Below are positions 42,753-53,059 of a DNA stretch of 64,000 bases, piece by piece; position 1 is the stretch's first letter; each line of letters opens with the position of its first letter. The translations under genes were made by a program, and so were the position numbers. The notes beneath the pieces are model-generated. The model saw only the letters and a program-made list of their open reading frames with translations, did no database searches and was not told the DNA's origin. This DNA is from Salticus scenicus (lineage: Eukaryota > Arthropoda > Arachnida > Araneae > Salticidae). The stretch spans positions 135,579,456 to 135,643,455 of the forward strand of contig OZ005655.1 in NCBI GenBank assembly GCA_963930645.1, read 5' to 3'.

Positions 42753-42941
42753 ACGCTCTGCCATTCTGATGTTGCGGTGACCTCACCGTAAACCAACCTG
42801 GGATACTAAAGGATATCTGCAAAATACAATTATAAGAAAAAAAAAACAAAAAAGAGAAACAGACATTAAAAAAATTATGTACATAAAAATTCACAGTTAA
42901 CTTTTTCTGTAATGTTTATCAGTCCATTTAGTTCAGTCTAT
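42753..42941 (-). other. 3' untranslated region of the Gypsy element
   Basis: 189 bp between the pol stop and the 3' LTR. Contains a T-rich stretch on the minus strand. No envelope frame. Confidence 0.7.
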
Positions 42942-45572
42942 TTAGTTTGTGGACCATAATTTCATATGGTCTGCAGAAGTACTAGTATGTATAGGTCCTT
43001 CGTGATCGCCTATCTTCTCGACTTCATATCTGTCTTTGTTCTTTACTCGCACAACTTTATAAGGACCTAAGAATTTTGGTCTTAGTTTCATGCCGGTTCC
43101 AAACTGAGTTCGCTGGATGGCAACTAGATCATTAATTTTATATACAAGGGCTTTCTTTCTCTTCTTATTGTAATATCGGCGATTTTCTTCTTGAATCTTA
43201 AGAATGTTTTTTCTTGCTTCTTCACGAATGGTGTTAAGATTATCAAGCATGGAATTTATCCTTTCCTCTTCGAGAAGTTCTAGTATTCTCTTATCTTCTT
43301 TCTTTCTCATTGTTACTCCAGTGAGTAGTTCAAAAGGAGTTCTTTTGGTACTTCTCGATGTGGTGGAATTAATAGTTCTCTGAACAGCCTCAACAAACTT
43401 GTACCACTTGTTAGGGTCATTTATACATAACTTGGATAATACAGGAATGATTGTTCGATGAAGTCTCTCAATTTGACCATTCCCTCGTTGGATTCCGGTT
43501 GTGATGGTGTCATGTTCGATTCCCTCTGATTTACAGTAATCTGCAAACTCCTTAGATATGAACGCAGGTCCACGATCGGATATTATTCTTGCGGGGTTAC
43601 CAAAAATAGCAGCTTGCTGTTTTAATTTTTGCAAGGCGTCTGCTGAAGAAGTTGATTTGACTGGATATAGCCACGAAAATTTACTAAATCCATCGATTAC
43701 GGTAAAAATGTGATTGTAGTTTTTGTTAGTGGTTGGTAATGGACCCACAAAATCGATGTGATACGTGGATAATGGTATATCCCCTTTAGGGATAGGGTTC
43801 AAAAAACCTTCTCCTTTTCCCTGTTTCTTATTTACGAGAATACATTCTACGCAACTTTTTACAACGTTATCTACGCATTTTTTCATATTAGAAAAATAGT
43901 AGTCTCTTTTTACTAACTCTTCAGTTTTATTAGCCGAAAAATGTCCTAAGGCATGACATTTCTTTACGACCTCAAGTTGCATGATCTCTGGGACAATTAG
44001 TACATCCCTATCATTTAACACTTTATATAAAACATTATTTTTTAACACATATTCGTCATTTTGGTTTTGTTGTAAAAGAGATTTCACAGTATTGATAAAC
44101 TCATCATTTTCTTGAGCAGTAGCAATACGATGAGTAAGGGTATCAGTATTTACAGCCATTACAGGGTGTCTGCTAAGAGCGTCAACATGCTGCATTTGTT
44201 TACCAGGTCGATGTTCTACTTCGTAGTCGAATTCCTGTAACAGGAAAGACCACCTGGCTACCTTAGGTGTCAATTCACGTTTATCTAAAGTTTTAGTGAA
44301 CGCTTGACAGTCAGTATAAATTTTAAATTTACTACCTAACAAATAGTTCCTAAATTTTTTAAGGGCTTCTACTATCGCTAACACTTCTAACTCATAACTA
44401 CAGTATTTTTCTTCTTGTACAGAGGTCTTTTTACTCATATAATGGATTGGATAGTACTGTCCATCGTCATCTTGTTGTAATAGGATTGCACCGAATCCTA
44501 ATTTAGATGCATCTGTATGAACTTCTAACTTATAGCCTTGCTTAAAAAGGTGTAAGACAGGTGCATTAGATAAAATGTCTTTAAGCTTTTGAAAAGCTAA
44601 TTTCTGCTCTTGCTCGAATTTAAATGGAGTGGAAGCACGTAATAAGTCACTGAGTGGTCTTGCTATGTTGGCATATGAACGAATAAATTTTCTAAAGTAA
44701 CCCGTTAAACCTAAGAAACTCTGCACTTCCCTAGCATTACGGGGTTCTGGGAAATTTTGTACTGCGAGAGTTTTTTCTACTGAGGGTTTAATCGTGCCAT
44801 TCTCAATTATGTGACCTAAGAAATCGATCTTACGTTTCAAAAACTGACATTTCTTTAAATTTAACTCTAGACCAAATTTTGATGCCGTTTCTAACACACG
44901 TTTTAATTTATCTAACCCTTCATTCTCATCTTTAGATGGAATAATTATATCATCTAAATAAATAATTACAGTACCATCTTTTAATAAGTCTTTAAACACA
45001 TAATTTACATATCTTTGAAATACTAAGGGACTATTACATAATCCATAGGGAACTTTTAGAAACTCATACTGGGCATTATCGGTCACAAAAGCTGTATATT
45101 TCCTACTTTTTTCCTCTACATCAACTTGTAAAAACGCATTCTTTAAATCTAGTGTCGAAAAAACTTTACCCTCCCCTAATCTATCAAATAAATCTTCAAT
45201 ATTTGGCAACGGGTATTTATCTTTAATTATTTTCTTATTTAAAGCACGATAATCACAGCATAACCTTTTTCCTCCATCTTTTTTCCTACACACCACTATT
45301 GGCGAAGCATAATTTGATGTACTTTCTCTAATTATACCATCCTTTAACCACTGGTCAATTTGTCTGTCCACCTCTGATTTCTCTACAAATGATAATCTGC
45401 GAGAGCGTGAGCACACTGGTATATCATCAGATAAAATAATGGACATTTTTAAATCAGTACTTTTTGTTTTAACTGGCTTATAACTTTTTATTAATTCGCT
45501 TAATTTCTCTTTTAACGACTTATCTAAAATATAACTGACATCGAATTTTTCTTCTTCTGAAAAATTGCACAT
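42942..45572 (-). CDS. pol: Gypsy pol: reverse transcriptase, RNase H, integrase
   Basis: 876 residues from the first in-frame ATG. RT (about 90-260) has CCDYRALNKK, LDLKNAF (D142) and YLDDII (D207, D208). RNase H (about 345-465) has HTDAS (D354), YELEVLAI (catalytic E) and YTDCQA (D421). Integrase has an HHCC finger (CHALGHFSANK ... SCVEC), the catalytic YHIDF and SDRGPAF aspartates and the GNGQIERLHRT glutamate, and a C-terminal GPY-type module (FLGPYKVVRV). No chromodomain follows. All catalytic residues are present and there are no stops, so the enzyme set looks functional. The ATG at 45572 is probably not a true start; the frame is open upstream to the slippery site and translation is expected by frameshift from gag. 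Confidence 0.95.
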   Translation of the reverse strand: MCNFSEEEKFDVSYILDKSLKEKLSELIKSYKPVKTKSTDLKMSIILSDDIPVCSRSRRLSFVEKSEVDRQIDQWLKDGIIRESTSNYASPIVVCRKKDGGKRLCCDYRALNKKIIKDKYPLPNIEDLFDRLGEGKVFSTLDLKNAFLQVDVEEKSRKYTAFVTDNAQYEFLKVPYGLCNSPLVFQRYVNYVFKDLLKDGTVIIYLDDIIIPSKDENEGLDKLKRVLETASKFGLELNLKKCQFLKRKIDFLGHIIENGTIKPSVEKTLAVQNFPEPRNAREVQSFLGLTGYFRKFIRSYANIARPLSDLLRASTPFKFEQEQKLAFQKLKDILSNAPVLHLFKQGYKLEVHTDASKLGFGAILLQQDDDGQYYPIHYMSKKTSVQEEKYCSYELEVLAIVEALKKFRNYLLGSKFKIYTDCQAFTKTLDKRELTPKVARWSFLLQEFDYEVEHRPGKQMQHVDALSRHPVMAVNTDTLTHRIATAQENDEFINTVKSLLQQNQNDEYVLKNNVLYKVLNDRDVLIVPEIMQLEVVKKCHALGHFSANKTEELVKRDYYFSNMKKCVDNVVKSCVECILVNKKQGKGEGFLNPIPKGDIPLSTYHIDFVGPLPTTNKNYNHIFTVIDGFSKFSWLYPVKSTSSADALQKLKQQAAIFGNPARIISDRGPAFISKEFADYCKSEGIEHDTITTGIQRGNGQIERLHRTIIPVLSKLCINDPNKWYKFVEAVQRTINSTTSRSTKRTPFELLTGVTMRKKEDKRILELLEEERINSMLDNLNTIREEARKNILKIQEENRRYYNKKRKKALVYKINDLVAIQRTQFGTGMKLRPKFLGPYKVVRVKNKDRYEVEKIGDHEGPIHTSTSADHMKLWSTN

Positions 45573-47191
45573 ACTTGAAAAAAAGTATCTATTTCATTTT
45601 CCTTTCGATCGAATACAGGAAAAGAACACTCATTTGCTTCATCGAAATTGCTTTCCCCCGAATTTAGAAGACTATCTTTCCCCCCTACGCTGGAACTCGA
45701 AACATCTGCTTCCTCTTTATTTTGTTGTTTCAAAATATGAAAGATATTATTAGGCAGAATTACGTCGCATGTCAAATTGTTGCATAAAGCACCGATTATG
45801 TTTATTGAATCATGATTAGGTAAAGATATTTTAAATTCAGTCAGATTTGCATCTTTCTTTTCATTAAAGCAGCTAACTAGAGTGGTTGAAGAAATAACAT
45901 TTTTAGTCTGTGGAATGCTATTTTTATTTACAATTAGAATCGAAGAACCAGAATCTTTTAACCCTTTAAGTGGAATATCATCCACTAAAATATCAACATA
46001 TTCGAGCTCATTAACAATTAGGTTAATCGGACTTGTTTCGGATTGAACTACTGAATTTGTTGGAAGATTTTCACGGAATTCTTTTTTCTCTGAAATACGT
46101 TTAGGACACACTCTGGCGAAATGAAATGTTTTCCCTTTTGCACCACAAATATAACACATTCTTTCATGCTTTTCGTGAGTTTGATTAGATACCGAATTAC
46201 GTACTATGGGATCTTTATTATTATAATGTGTCTTTCTAAAAGGAGTTTTGTTTACAAACCGCTTATTCTCTGAACTTTCGTTTCGTGTATTATTATTAGT
46301 TTCAATTAACGATTTCCCTCTAGAAGAGTAGAATAAATCACACTCCCGACCTAACTCGTTGGGTTTAAACCAATTTTGACCTTCTCGAACACTAATATGT
46401 TCCTTAGTTCTAGAATCCAACGTTTCATATATTTTATCGGAAACTATAAGATCACACAATTCCTTAACATCGTTAACCCCTCTCAATCTACAATAGTAAT
46501 CAAAAGAAGCGCTTAGACGCGAAGCGAATTGGACATGAGATTCTGACGGATTACGCAACGCATTTTTAAAATTACTTAAACATTCACGCGGCGTTGGTTG
46601 GAACTGTCTTAAAATTAATTCCTTAACTTTTTCATAATCGTTAATCTCTTCGGAGGTTACGTACGCAAGAACCTGATTACATTTATCTCCCAATAAATTA
46701 ATCAATATTTCCGATTTAAATTTAGGGGGTACATTTTTAGAAACGAATGCTTTTTCAAGGGATTGAAAAAATAAGTGCAAAGCTTCCGGTTTCTCAGGTA
46801 CTGAAATGGTTAAAGTTCGAATACTTCTAATTAAATTTTCTAATGATTGTGAAGTAGTTTCTGAATTTGATTGCTCAACATTATTACTAGAATTATTTGC
46901 TGCAGCCTGTAACTTTAAATTCTGTAACTCTATTTCTTTTTCTAACTGGGATAATTTAATTCTTTCTATCTCAATTTTGGTTTGTTCTTCTACAGATTTC
47001 AACTTTTGTTCTTCTAGTAACATTTTAATAACACCTCTAACAAATTCTAAATCATTTTTATAAATATCAGAACTCTCAATTAAAGTTTTGATTTCAAGTA
47101 CCTTAGCTTCCGCCGGAACAGTTAGGCCTAATTCTTCAGCAATTGTTCTTAAATCGGCTTTTCTAATGCCTTGCAACACGTTTTGGGCCAT
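45524..47191 (-). CDS. gag: Gypsy gag with C-terminal protease-like region
   Basis: 555 residues. The N-terminus (about 10-40) resembles a small helical SAP-like fold, followed by a charged coiled-coil stretch (about 48-95). Residues 130-290 form a capsid/SCAN-like helical region. A zinc-knuckle-like motif is C346-X2-C349-X7-H357-X4-C362, longer in the middle than the usual CX2CX4HX4C. A D413-S-G-S motif with hydrophobic flanks is the aspartic protease site, so the protease lies in the gag frame before the shift point. The product forms the virus-like particle. The ATG at 47191 is the first in frame after the leader. The last ~50 codons overlap the pol frame. Confidence 0.9.
   Translation of the reverse strand: MAQNVLQGIRKADLRTIAEELGLTVPAEAKVLEIKTLIESSDIYKNDLEFVRGVIKMLLEEQKLKSVEEQTKIEIERIKLSQLEKEIELQNLKLQAAANNSSNNVEQSNSETTSQSLENLIRSIRTLTISVPEKPEALHLFFQSLEKAFVSKNVPPKFKSEILINLLGDKCNQVLAYVTSEEINDYEKVKELILRQFQPTPRECLSNFKNALRNPSESHVQFASRLSASFDYYCRLRGVNDVKELCDLIVSDKIYETLDSRTKEHISVREGQNWFKPNELGRECDLFYSSRGKSLIETNNNTRNESSENKRFVNKTPFRKTHYNNKDPIVRNSVSNQTHEKHERMCYICGAKGKTFHFARVCPKRISEKKEFRENLPTNSVVQSETSPINLIVNELEYVDILVDDIPLKGLKDSGSSILIVNKNSIPQTKNVISSTTLVSCFNEKKDANLTEFKISLPNHDSINIIGALCNNLTCDVILPNNIFHILKQQNKEEADVSSSSVGGKDSLLNSGESNFDEANECSFPVFDRKENEIDTFFQVCAIFQKKKNSMSVIF
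45578..45584 (-). promoter_or_regulatory. -1 ribosomal frameshift site (T TTT TTT)
   Basis: Seven consecutive T on the minus strand lie in exactly the X XXY YYZ phase of the gag frame (codons 537-538 are TTT TTT, preceded by a T). The pol frame is -1 relative to gag and is open from here through the pol ATG six bases downstream. I did not identify a clear downstream pseudoknot. Confidence 0.85.
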
Positions 47192-47808
47192 TATAACTCT
47201 AAATAATTATTTATACCAAAAAATATTTCAATATTTCTACCAAATTAATATCATACCTAAATAGAAACAAAATAATATGAGAACAATTTTCTCAAAAAAT
47301 GATTCTATGGTTTTTGTTCTCAAATCAAAATTATCATGATTTTTAAATAACCACCTGCAGAACAATTTGTAATATACAACAGAATACTTAGATCATCTTA
47401 TATATTTCTTAATTATTACACATATTTCATATAATATCACCATTATTGTTATTGTTCTCTATTTAATAATTGTTATCACTTTCGTTTTAAAATAATATTG
47501 TTATAATATTGTTAAAATATTATTGCAAACAGTAATAAGCAAAATTATAAAAGATTACTCAGAATATTTTTTTCAATCATAATTCTTATTTTTATTCATT
47601 CTTCTCAAGTTATATTATTTATTTTATTTCATCACACATTGAAACCAAAAGTGTTCTCAAAAGTATTTCACCATTAATTTCTAATTCAAAATAGTAACTC
47701 AAACTCTTTTTGCTCAATATATGCATTAATCATTATTATCCACTATCAAACACAATGATAAATATATAACAATAACAGTTACCTTTTATAACTTGTTGGT
47801 GGTAATAT
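47192..47808 (-). other. untranslated leader of the Gypsy element
   Basis: About 620 bp of AT-rich leader between the primer binding site and the gag ATG. No frame of note. Probably carries the packaging signal (family knowledge, not visible). Confidence 0.6.
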
Positions 47809-47824
47809 CGCGGCAGAGTCCCCA
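47809..47824 (-). promoter_or_regulatory. putative tRNA primer binding site
   Basis: Two bases after the 5' LTR the minus strand reads TGGGGACTCTGCCGCG. TGG complements a tRNA CCA end. The tRNA species is not identified. Confidence 0.6.
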
Positions 47825-47826
47825 CT

Positions 47827-48302
47827 TGTAGTATATTAGCTGGGCGTCTAGGGGTGGGGCAATGAAGAGGTGCGATTAAGATAACTAAAAACATTTATTA
47901 CGTACACAACACAGTTTACACAAAGATAAAATGATAATATTAGCAGGGTTTCCATCAATAACATTTGCTGGTTTCGAGGCCTAATACACCTAACAAGCTC
48001 TCTTCATTACTAGGACTAACAGAAAGTAACATATATGAGCACTGACTCGCTCTACAATTCACATTAGTACCTACGCGTACTATTTCTAATAAGTGAGATT
48101 ATGGTATAGAGCTCTCCATGGCTCTATACACTTATACAGAGCACAACAAGCTCTAATTAGCAGAAAAATGAGCCTGTCAGCCTACGCGCTGAAGGTCTCA
48201 ACCGATCTCCACTGCAGCCAGATCTCAACTCCTCCGTTTGTCATCTCGTTCAATGATAAGCATCAGAGACAGCGCCATCTGTTGGCTCTGCAAGGAACTT
48301 CC

Positions 48303-48306
<4 letters not shown>
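47827..48306 (-). repeat. 5' LTR (element orientation)
   Basis: 480 bp. On the minus strand it starts TGTGGGAAGTTCC and ends AATATACTACA. It contains the phrase CAGCGCCATCTGTTGG (plus strand) also seen in other repeats here. A one-base difference from the other LTR lies in CTCTATACACTTA versus CTCTACACACTTA. Confidence 0.95.
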
Positions 48307-48334
<28 letters not shown>

Positions 48335-48338
<4 letters not shown>

Positions 48339-48610
48339 CGAGCCCTTGCTTCCCGCAACTGCTGAACCCAAAGCTAAGTTGTTTTCCTATGCCGCTACCC
48401 GGAATCCTAATCAGCTGAGCATCGACGGAGAATGCAGAATACTAACGGAAGTACGTGCCTGTGACGAAAGTGACGCCACTTCCGGAACGCGCCGCTGCTA
48501 ATAGCGTTTGAAGATAGAAGTGCAGAGTTGACGAGGCATGCGCACTGGACGGGTGTATTGCTTGTTTTTATGAACTTTGTGTTTCGACGTAATTAGAAAG
48601 CGAAGTAATA
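48335..48610. promoter_or_regulatory. GC-richer, promoter-like island
   Basis: A sharp rise in GC next to the LTR insertion. It has two ETS-type sites (CACTTCCGGAA and ACGGAAGTACG), a GGCATGCGCACTGG resembling the NRF1 site, and several CpG. Such clusters mark housekeeping promoters in animals, but no adjacent gene is recognised and it could be part of an unrecognised repeat. Confidence 0.25.
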
Positions 48611-50400
48611 CATAAATTATTTATGTCACGAACTGAACTATACAGATCAAATGTCAAGTTTGATATTACATGCTCAGCATAATTTTAATTCATTAACGTT
48701 TTCTGTAAATATGTATTATACTTTAACTTTCTTTATTAAATTTAAATAATTAGTAATTAATCGAATTAGTAGTTATTGTTCCAAACGCCCACAATAGTTG
48801 GATATTACATATATATATATTAAAAGATAAATATTATGTTTTTATGTAACTCGAGTTTTAATTTTCGTTAAAACAAAATGCACACAAGAAAGAAAAATGG
48901 GGTATTGGGTACGGTGTTCACAAGAAATGTCATTATTTTACTTAAAATATAAAAATACTTACTTTAAAAATTATTATCTAAGAAGAAAAACTTAAAATTA
49001 AGCCTTTAAAATTACAAATTGCATTTTACTTCATGAACGCTTTTGGGTACGGTGTTCACAAGAAATGTCATTATTTTACTTAATATATAAAAATACTTAA
49101 TTTAAAAATTATTATCTAAGAAGAAAAACTTAAAATTAAGCCTTTAAAATTACAAATTGCATTTTATTTCATGAACGCTTAAAATGAGTATCTCAAGGTA
49201 GGTAACAAGTTTCTTTCTTTTTTCTTTCTTTCTTTTTTCTTTTTTATTCCATTCGCCAATACTGTTTTACGTAGAATGTATCATTTTTTTTTCCTCAGTA
49301 AAACTTTAGGGTTAATATACACACGTTTCTAATATTCAGTCTTATGCTCTAATTAAATTCCTTTCCTTATTCTATGAGTATGTTATTGAAATACTAAATA
49401 TATATCCTTCTGCTACACGCATCACAAATTTGTGTTTTAAACCAGCTTACTACAGGAAATGAAATTCTAGATTTAAACGAAAGTGAAACGCCCTCTTCTG
49501 GAGATTACTCTCAGGGGAACATACGATTCTCATTACTGAAACTGAAACTATCACGCTATGATAATTGCAGACTTGCATCTCGGAAATATGTACTTAAATG
49601 TAGTAGTCGATTTGTATCTGATATTTTATCGAGGGTAGCAAAATTTCAAAATGGAAGACGAAAAATTATTGAGGATAGACAGGTATTATAGTTTAAAACA
49701 GAAATAAATGTGTAATGTTCTTTTAGATATAACTAAATAACACATATAATACATATAACTAAATAACATATAACACATATAACTAAATAACACATATAAA
49801 TGGATAATAAATATAAATAAATACATAAATCTACATATGATTTTTGTATTTATTATATGTGTTAAATTGATTGAATATTACTTGGAGAAATCTTTTAAAT
49901 AGGAATTTTGTCTACAGCAGTCTTTTTCTATTATATATATAACTATATGTATAAATATTGCTTTAATGTAAATATTAAAAAAATCTAAATTTTGGAAAAA
50001 AAAAAAAAAAATATTGCATATTTTATAATTTAGTAAATTGTGATCGAAATTAATTTAAACACTTTATAGCGCATAAATTTAAAAGAAGCAATTTTGATTT
50101 ATGTAAAAATTCAGAAAACTTCGTTTCAGTTTATTCTTATTTATTTATTTTATTTTCATTTTAAAATTACCAATTTAGAAGCTCAAGCATAGTTACCGTT
50201 TAGATTGGAAACTTTGAAAGTAAAACTACATACGAAATAGAAAATATTACGAAAATGAATTCATTTGAGGTTTTTTAGCATCATGTGTTTTAATCTAACC
50301 AATAAGATAAATTTATATGTTTGTAAACTCTTTAGTAATATTATGTCAAGAATTTGTGTTGCTAAAAATTAAGACCAATAGAATAAACGATTCGGAGTGA
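48611..50400. other. duplicated host segment, block B right part
   Basis: Aligns with 13640-15000, 18800-19020 and 20425-20500 in block A and, in its middle part, with 55430-56060 in block C. No intact gene. A local 138 bp duplication is listed separately. Confidence 0.65.
48907..49182. repeat. recent 138 bp tandem duplication
   Basis: GGGTACGGTGTTCACAAGAA starts at 48907 and 49045. The two units are nearly identical through TTCATGAACGCTT, and block A has a single copy. Confidence 0.9.
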
Positions 50401-51070
50401 TATTTCCACTTTTTGTCTTCAGAGCTAGAATTATTTTCCTACCAAGCCTCAGATTTCTCTTTTCAGTCTTCAGACATTCATTTTCTTCAATAGCTTTCTA
50501 GATCATATTACAATTGAATTTCCTGGTGTCTTCTACAATCTTTTTCCTCAGAATTTTCCATAGTTTTGATTATTCAACATTTGCAGTAATAGTTTCCTTG
50601 TTATATTTCATTTTTCTTTTCTTTTCCATAAGCTGTTTTGTCTCTTCCAAGATTTTTTTAACAGGTTTATCTTCTTTTTAACAAGCAAAATGTTTTACTG
50701 ATTCCAGAACAAGTCTGGCAAAATTCACAGTGAACTCATTGACGTATTCTTAAGCAACTGGAATCTGCTATTTTGTTCAAACTGGACATTCCAGTCGCCG
50801 GCGACTGAGGGTATTGTACATATGAAACAGGTATTTTGAAATATGAATGAGGAATTTGCCAAGTCACACCACGCTGGCCAATGCGTCTTGGTGCGAGCCC
50901 ATTCGTGTTGGTTCGTAATGCTAGGCATTTCCAACAGCTGCATCACGTGAAGGAACGAACTGTACATCAGGCGTCTGCCTTGGTCGGTTCCACCTAGCCA
51001 AAAATAATGGAATTGGAGAACCTTCTCCCAGTTAGTAACGCAGACTATTGTGAAATCACTGAAAATTAGA
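50400..51070 (-). pseudogene. unidentified coding-like relic (minus strand)
   Basis: A patch with higher GC (50740-51060) and long open stretches on the minus strand. It continues in another frame into a lysine/glutamate-rich segment (for example VNEFTVNFARLVLESVKHFA near 50650-50740, then KKILEETKQLMEKKRKMKYN). It looks like a decayed intronless copy of a protein with a C-terminal coiled coil. I do not recognise the family. The 212-codon frame starting at 51363 runs from the neighbouring transposon into it and is not a gene as such. Confidence 0.25.
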
Positions 51071-51074
51071 TATA

Positions 51075-52761
51075 CTCTAAGCGACAAAAAAAAAAACCGC
51101 ACTTGGATATTTTCCATTTTTCTTCCTGTAATCGCCGATTTTATTGTTTCAAAAGTAAATTTTTGAACAAATTTTATTACATTGTGTTTTGCCTGCAATT
51201 TAGGATTGAGCCAAGTGTTAAAAACAAGGTGCAATTGTTCGTAAAATTGTAATTTTAGAAAGTATTTAAAAAATGGCAAGAATAAGGCAATTAACGATAC
51301 CACAAAAAATATTAATTTTAGAGCGAAATCAAAAAAAAAACAATTTAATACGTGGGATGTCAAAGTTCTTAAATGTTAACAAAATATTAGTGATCTGGTT
51401 TTTAGAAAGATATAATATTTTTTGGCTGTTTAAACTGCACATATGTCCTTATGAGGCCAATTTACTCATCCAGTCAAGATGACCACAAGTTAAAAAGCCA
51501 GCGCTCAAAAAAACAGTTTGTATTACATTTAGAACATAGAAGGGATTTAGAAAAAGTTCTTAGTAACATAATTTATCTAAATACAGTGAAATAACAATTA
51601 AACAAAGCAGGTTTAATTGCCAGAAAATCTGAAAAAAATTCATTCTTAACGAAAAGAAATAGAAAACCAGTACATTTCAGGGTTAAAAAAATTAAAAAAT
51701 GATCAATTAATTATTTGGCTTAAGTTGTTCTCTCTGATGAGTAAAGTTTAACTTATTTCGAACAGACAGAAACAAGAAGATTTGATCACGAAAACGTGAC
51801 TGACTTAATGAAAATCGCACTTCTAAAGCAATGACATATACCCAGTACATTACGATACGAAAATGCATAATTTTTCGGTGAGTATGACAAATTTTCATGT
51901 TCAAGGAATAGATTTACTCGAAATAAAACTTGGCCACCAAAAAATTGATACCGGACCGACTACTTTGGGGGTATTTCAGACTCTTCCATAATCAACATTT
52001 CAAGATGATAAAGCACCTTGTTATATGGCACTTGTGATACATTTATTTGATTCGAGTTGTTGAAATTACTTATCCATTCTCATGATCATCTAGATTATTG
52101 TAAGTTATCATAACTTTTCTTACTTAAAATTAAATCTCACAAAGAATATCGTAGGATTTCTTCTTTATTAGACCTGAAAATTGTCCTAATCTCAATCCGC
52201 TCGAAAATGTTTAGTCTATAAAAGAGGGTGGAGATTAGAAATTTGTAGCCTACAACTTTGAAAGAACTAGCAAAAAATATTTATGATATTTAGCACAGTG
52301 AAGTTTCTGAGTTTCATGTTAAAAAACTGTAAAATACTATGCAATTGCCCATTAAAGCAGCAATTCCATATAAAGGCGGAATTATCCAATCCAGAATACA
52401 TATTTTTATTAAATAATTGTTTAGACCTAACAAACAAATAGTTTTATTTCATACATTAACATAGCACTTGTTTATTTCATATAATAAATCATGATGGAAT
52501 ACAAATTATATCTATATTATATTACGTTTAAAAAGAAATTTTTATGTGGATTTTTTTTTAATGTTTCGTAAAGTGTAATAAAACGGATTATTAAAACGAA
52601 AATGTACATAGGTATCATGTTACGACTTCAGTATTATACAAACATAACAGTTTTATTCGTTGCAATTATTAGTTTTTAAATTATTACAAACCCAAAAGGT
52701 ATAAGTCAAATTTTCTGCAGTGTGGCTTTTTTTTTTTTTTTTTTTTTTTTGTCGCTTAGTG
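51075..52761 (+). mobile_element. degenerate Tc1/mariner transposon, 1687 bp
   Basis: The left end C-TCTAAGCGAC-poly(A)-CCGCACT (51075) is inverted at the right end as AGTGTGGC-poly(T)-GTCGCTTAGTG (to 52761), both flanked by TA. The + strand frame at 51273 begins MARIRQLTIPQKILILERNQ, a Tc1-type N-terminal HTH. Further broken pieces resemble transposase (a SDE phrase near 51730, a PDLNPIE-like phrase decayed near 52180-52215). Many stops and frameshifts make it long dead. The poly(A/T) tracts inside both TIRs have expanded. Confidence 0.75.
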
Positions 52762-52763
52762 TA

Positions 52764-53059
52764 TATGTATGTATGTATTATTATTTTTTTTAAACTTTAC
52801 TTTGTTCAAATTAACTCAAGTTCAAAATAAAATATGTTATTTTTATGAAAAAAAAAAAAAAACTTTCTGAATTTTTTAACATTTCTGAAAAGTATTTTTT
52901 AATAAAAATTACATATTTTATATGCGTATTAATTAAATAACATATTTATCGCGTATATATCAGCGAGACAAATTAAAACTGGAACAGAAAATGCATATAT
53001 ATATATATATATATATTATTTATTTATTTATTTTTGTACACTTTTGTTTAGTAGAAGTA
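52764..53059. other. AT-rich spacer
   Basis: (TA)n at about 52995-53015. Nothing else. Confidence 0.6.

Larger units (their letters stand above)
42273..48306 (-). mobile_element. young full-length Ty3/Gypsy LTR retrotransposon, 6034 bp
   Basis: Two 480 bp LTRs (42273-42752 and 47827-48306) differ at one base by eye, with TG...CA termini. They enclose gag and pol frames on the minus strand with no stop or frame break other than the programmed overlap. The flanks are (TA)n on both sides, so a 4-6 bp TATA-type target duplication is consistent but cannot be delimited. The RT-RNase H-integrase order places it in Ty3/Gypsy; there is no envelope frame. It interrupts block B, whose neighbouring parts match block A. 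Confidence 0.97.

Noticed and set aside
42539..42769. Frame beginning MRLWYRALHGSTHLYRAQQA, repeated at 48093-48335
   Set aside because: It is present in both LTRs of the Gypsy element on the strand opposite to gag-pol, so it is a shadow of LTR sequence.
50725..51363. 212-codon minus-strand frame as a host gene
   Set aside because: Its N-terminal third lies in the decayed Tc1 element, the rest is interrupted by a frame change, and it has no recognisable domain. Kept only as a low-confidence relic.
51728..51760. CTGATGAG...CGAAC resembling a hammerhead ribozyme core
   Set aside because: The GAAA core is not matched and stems I and III are not formed; the phrase falls in the decayed transposase where SDE is expected.
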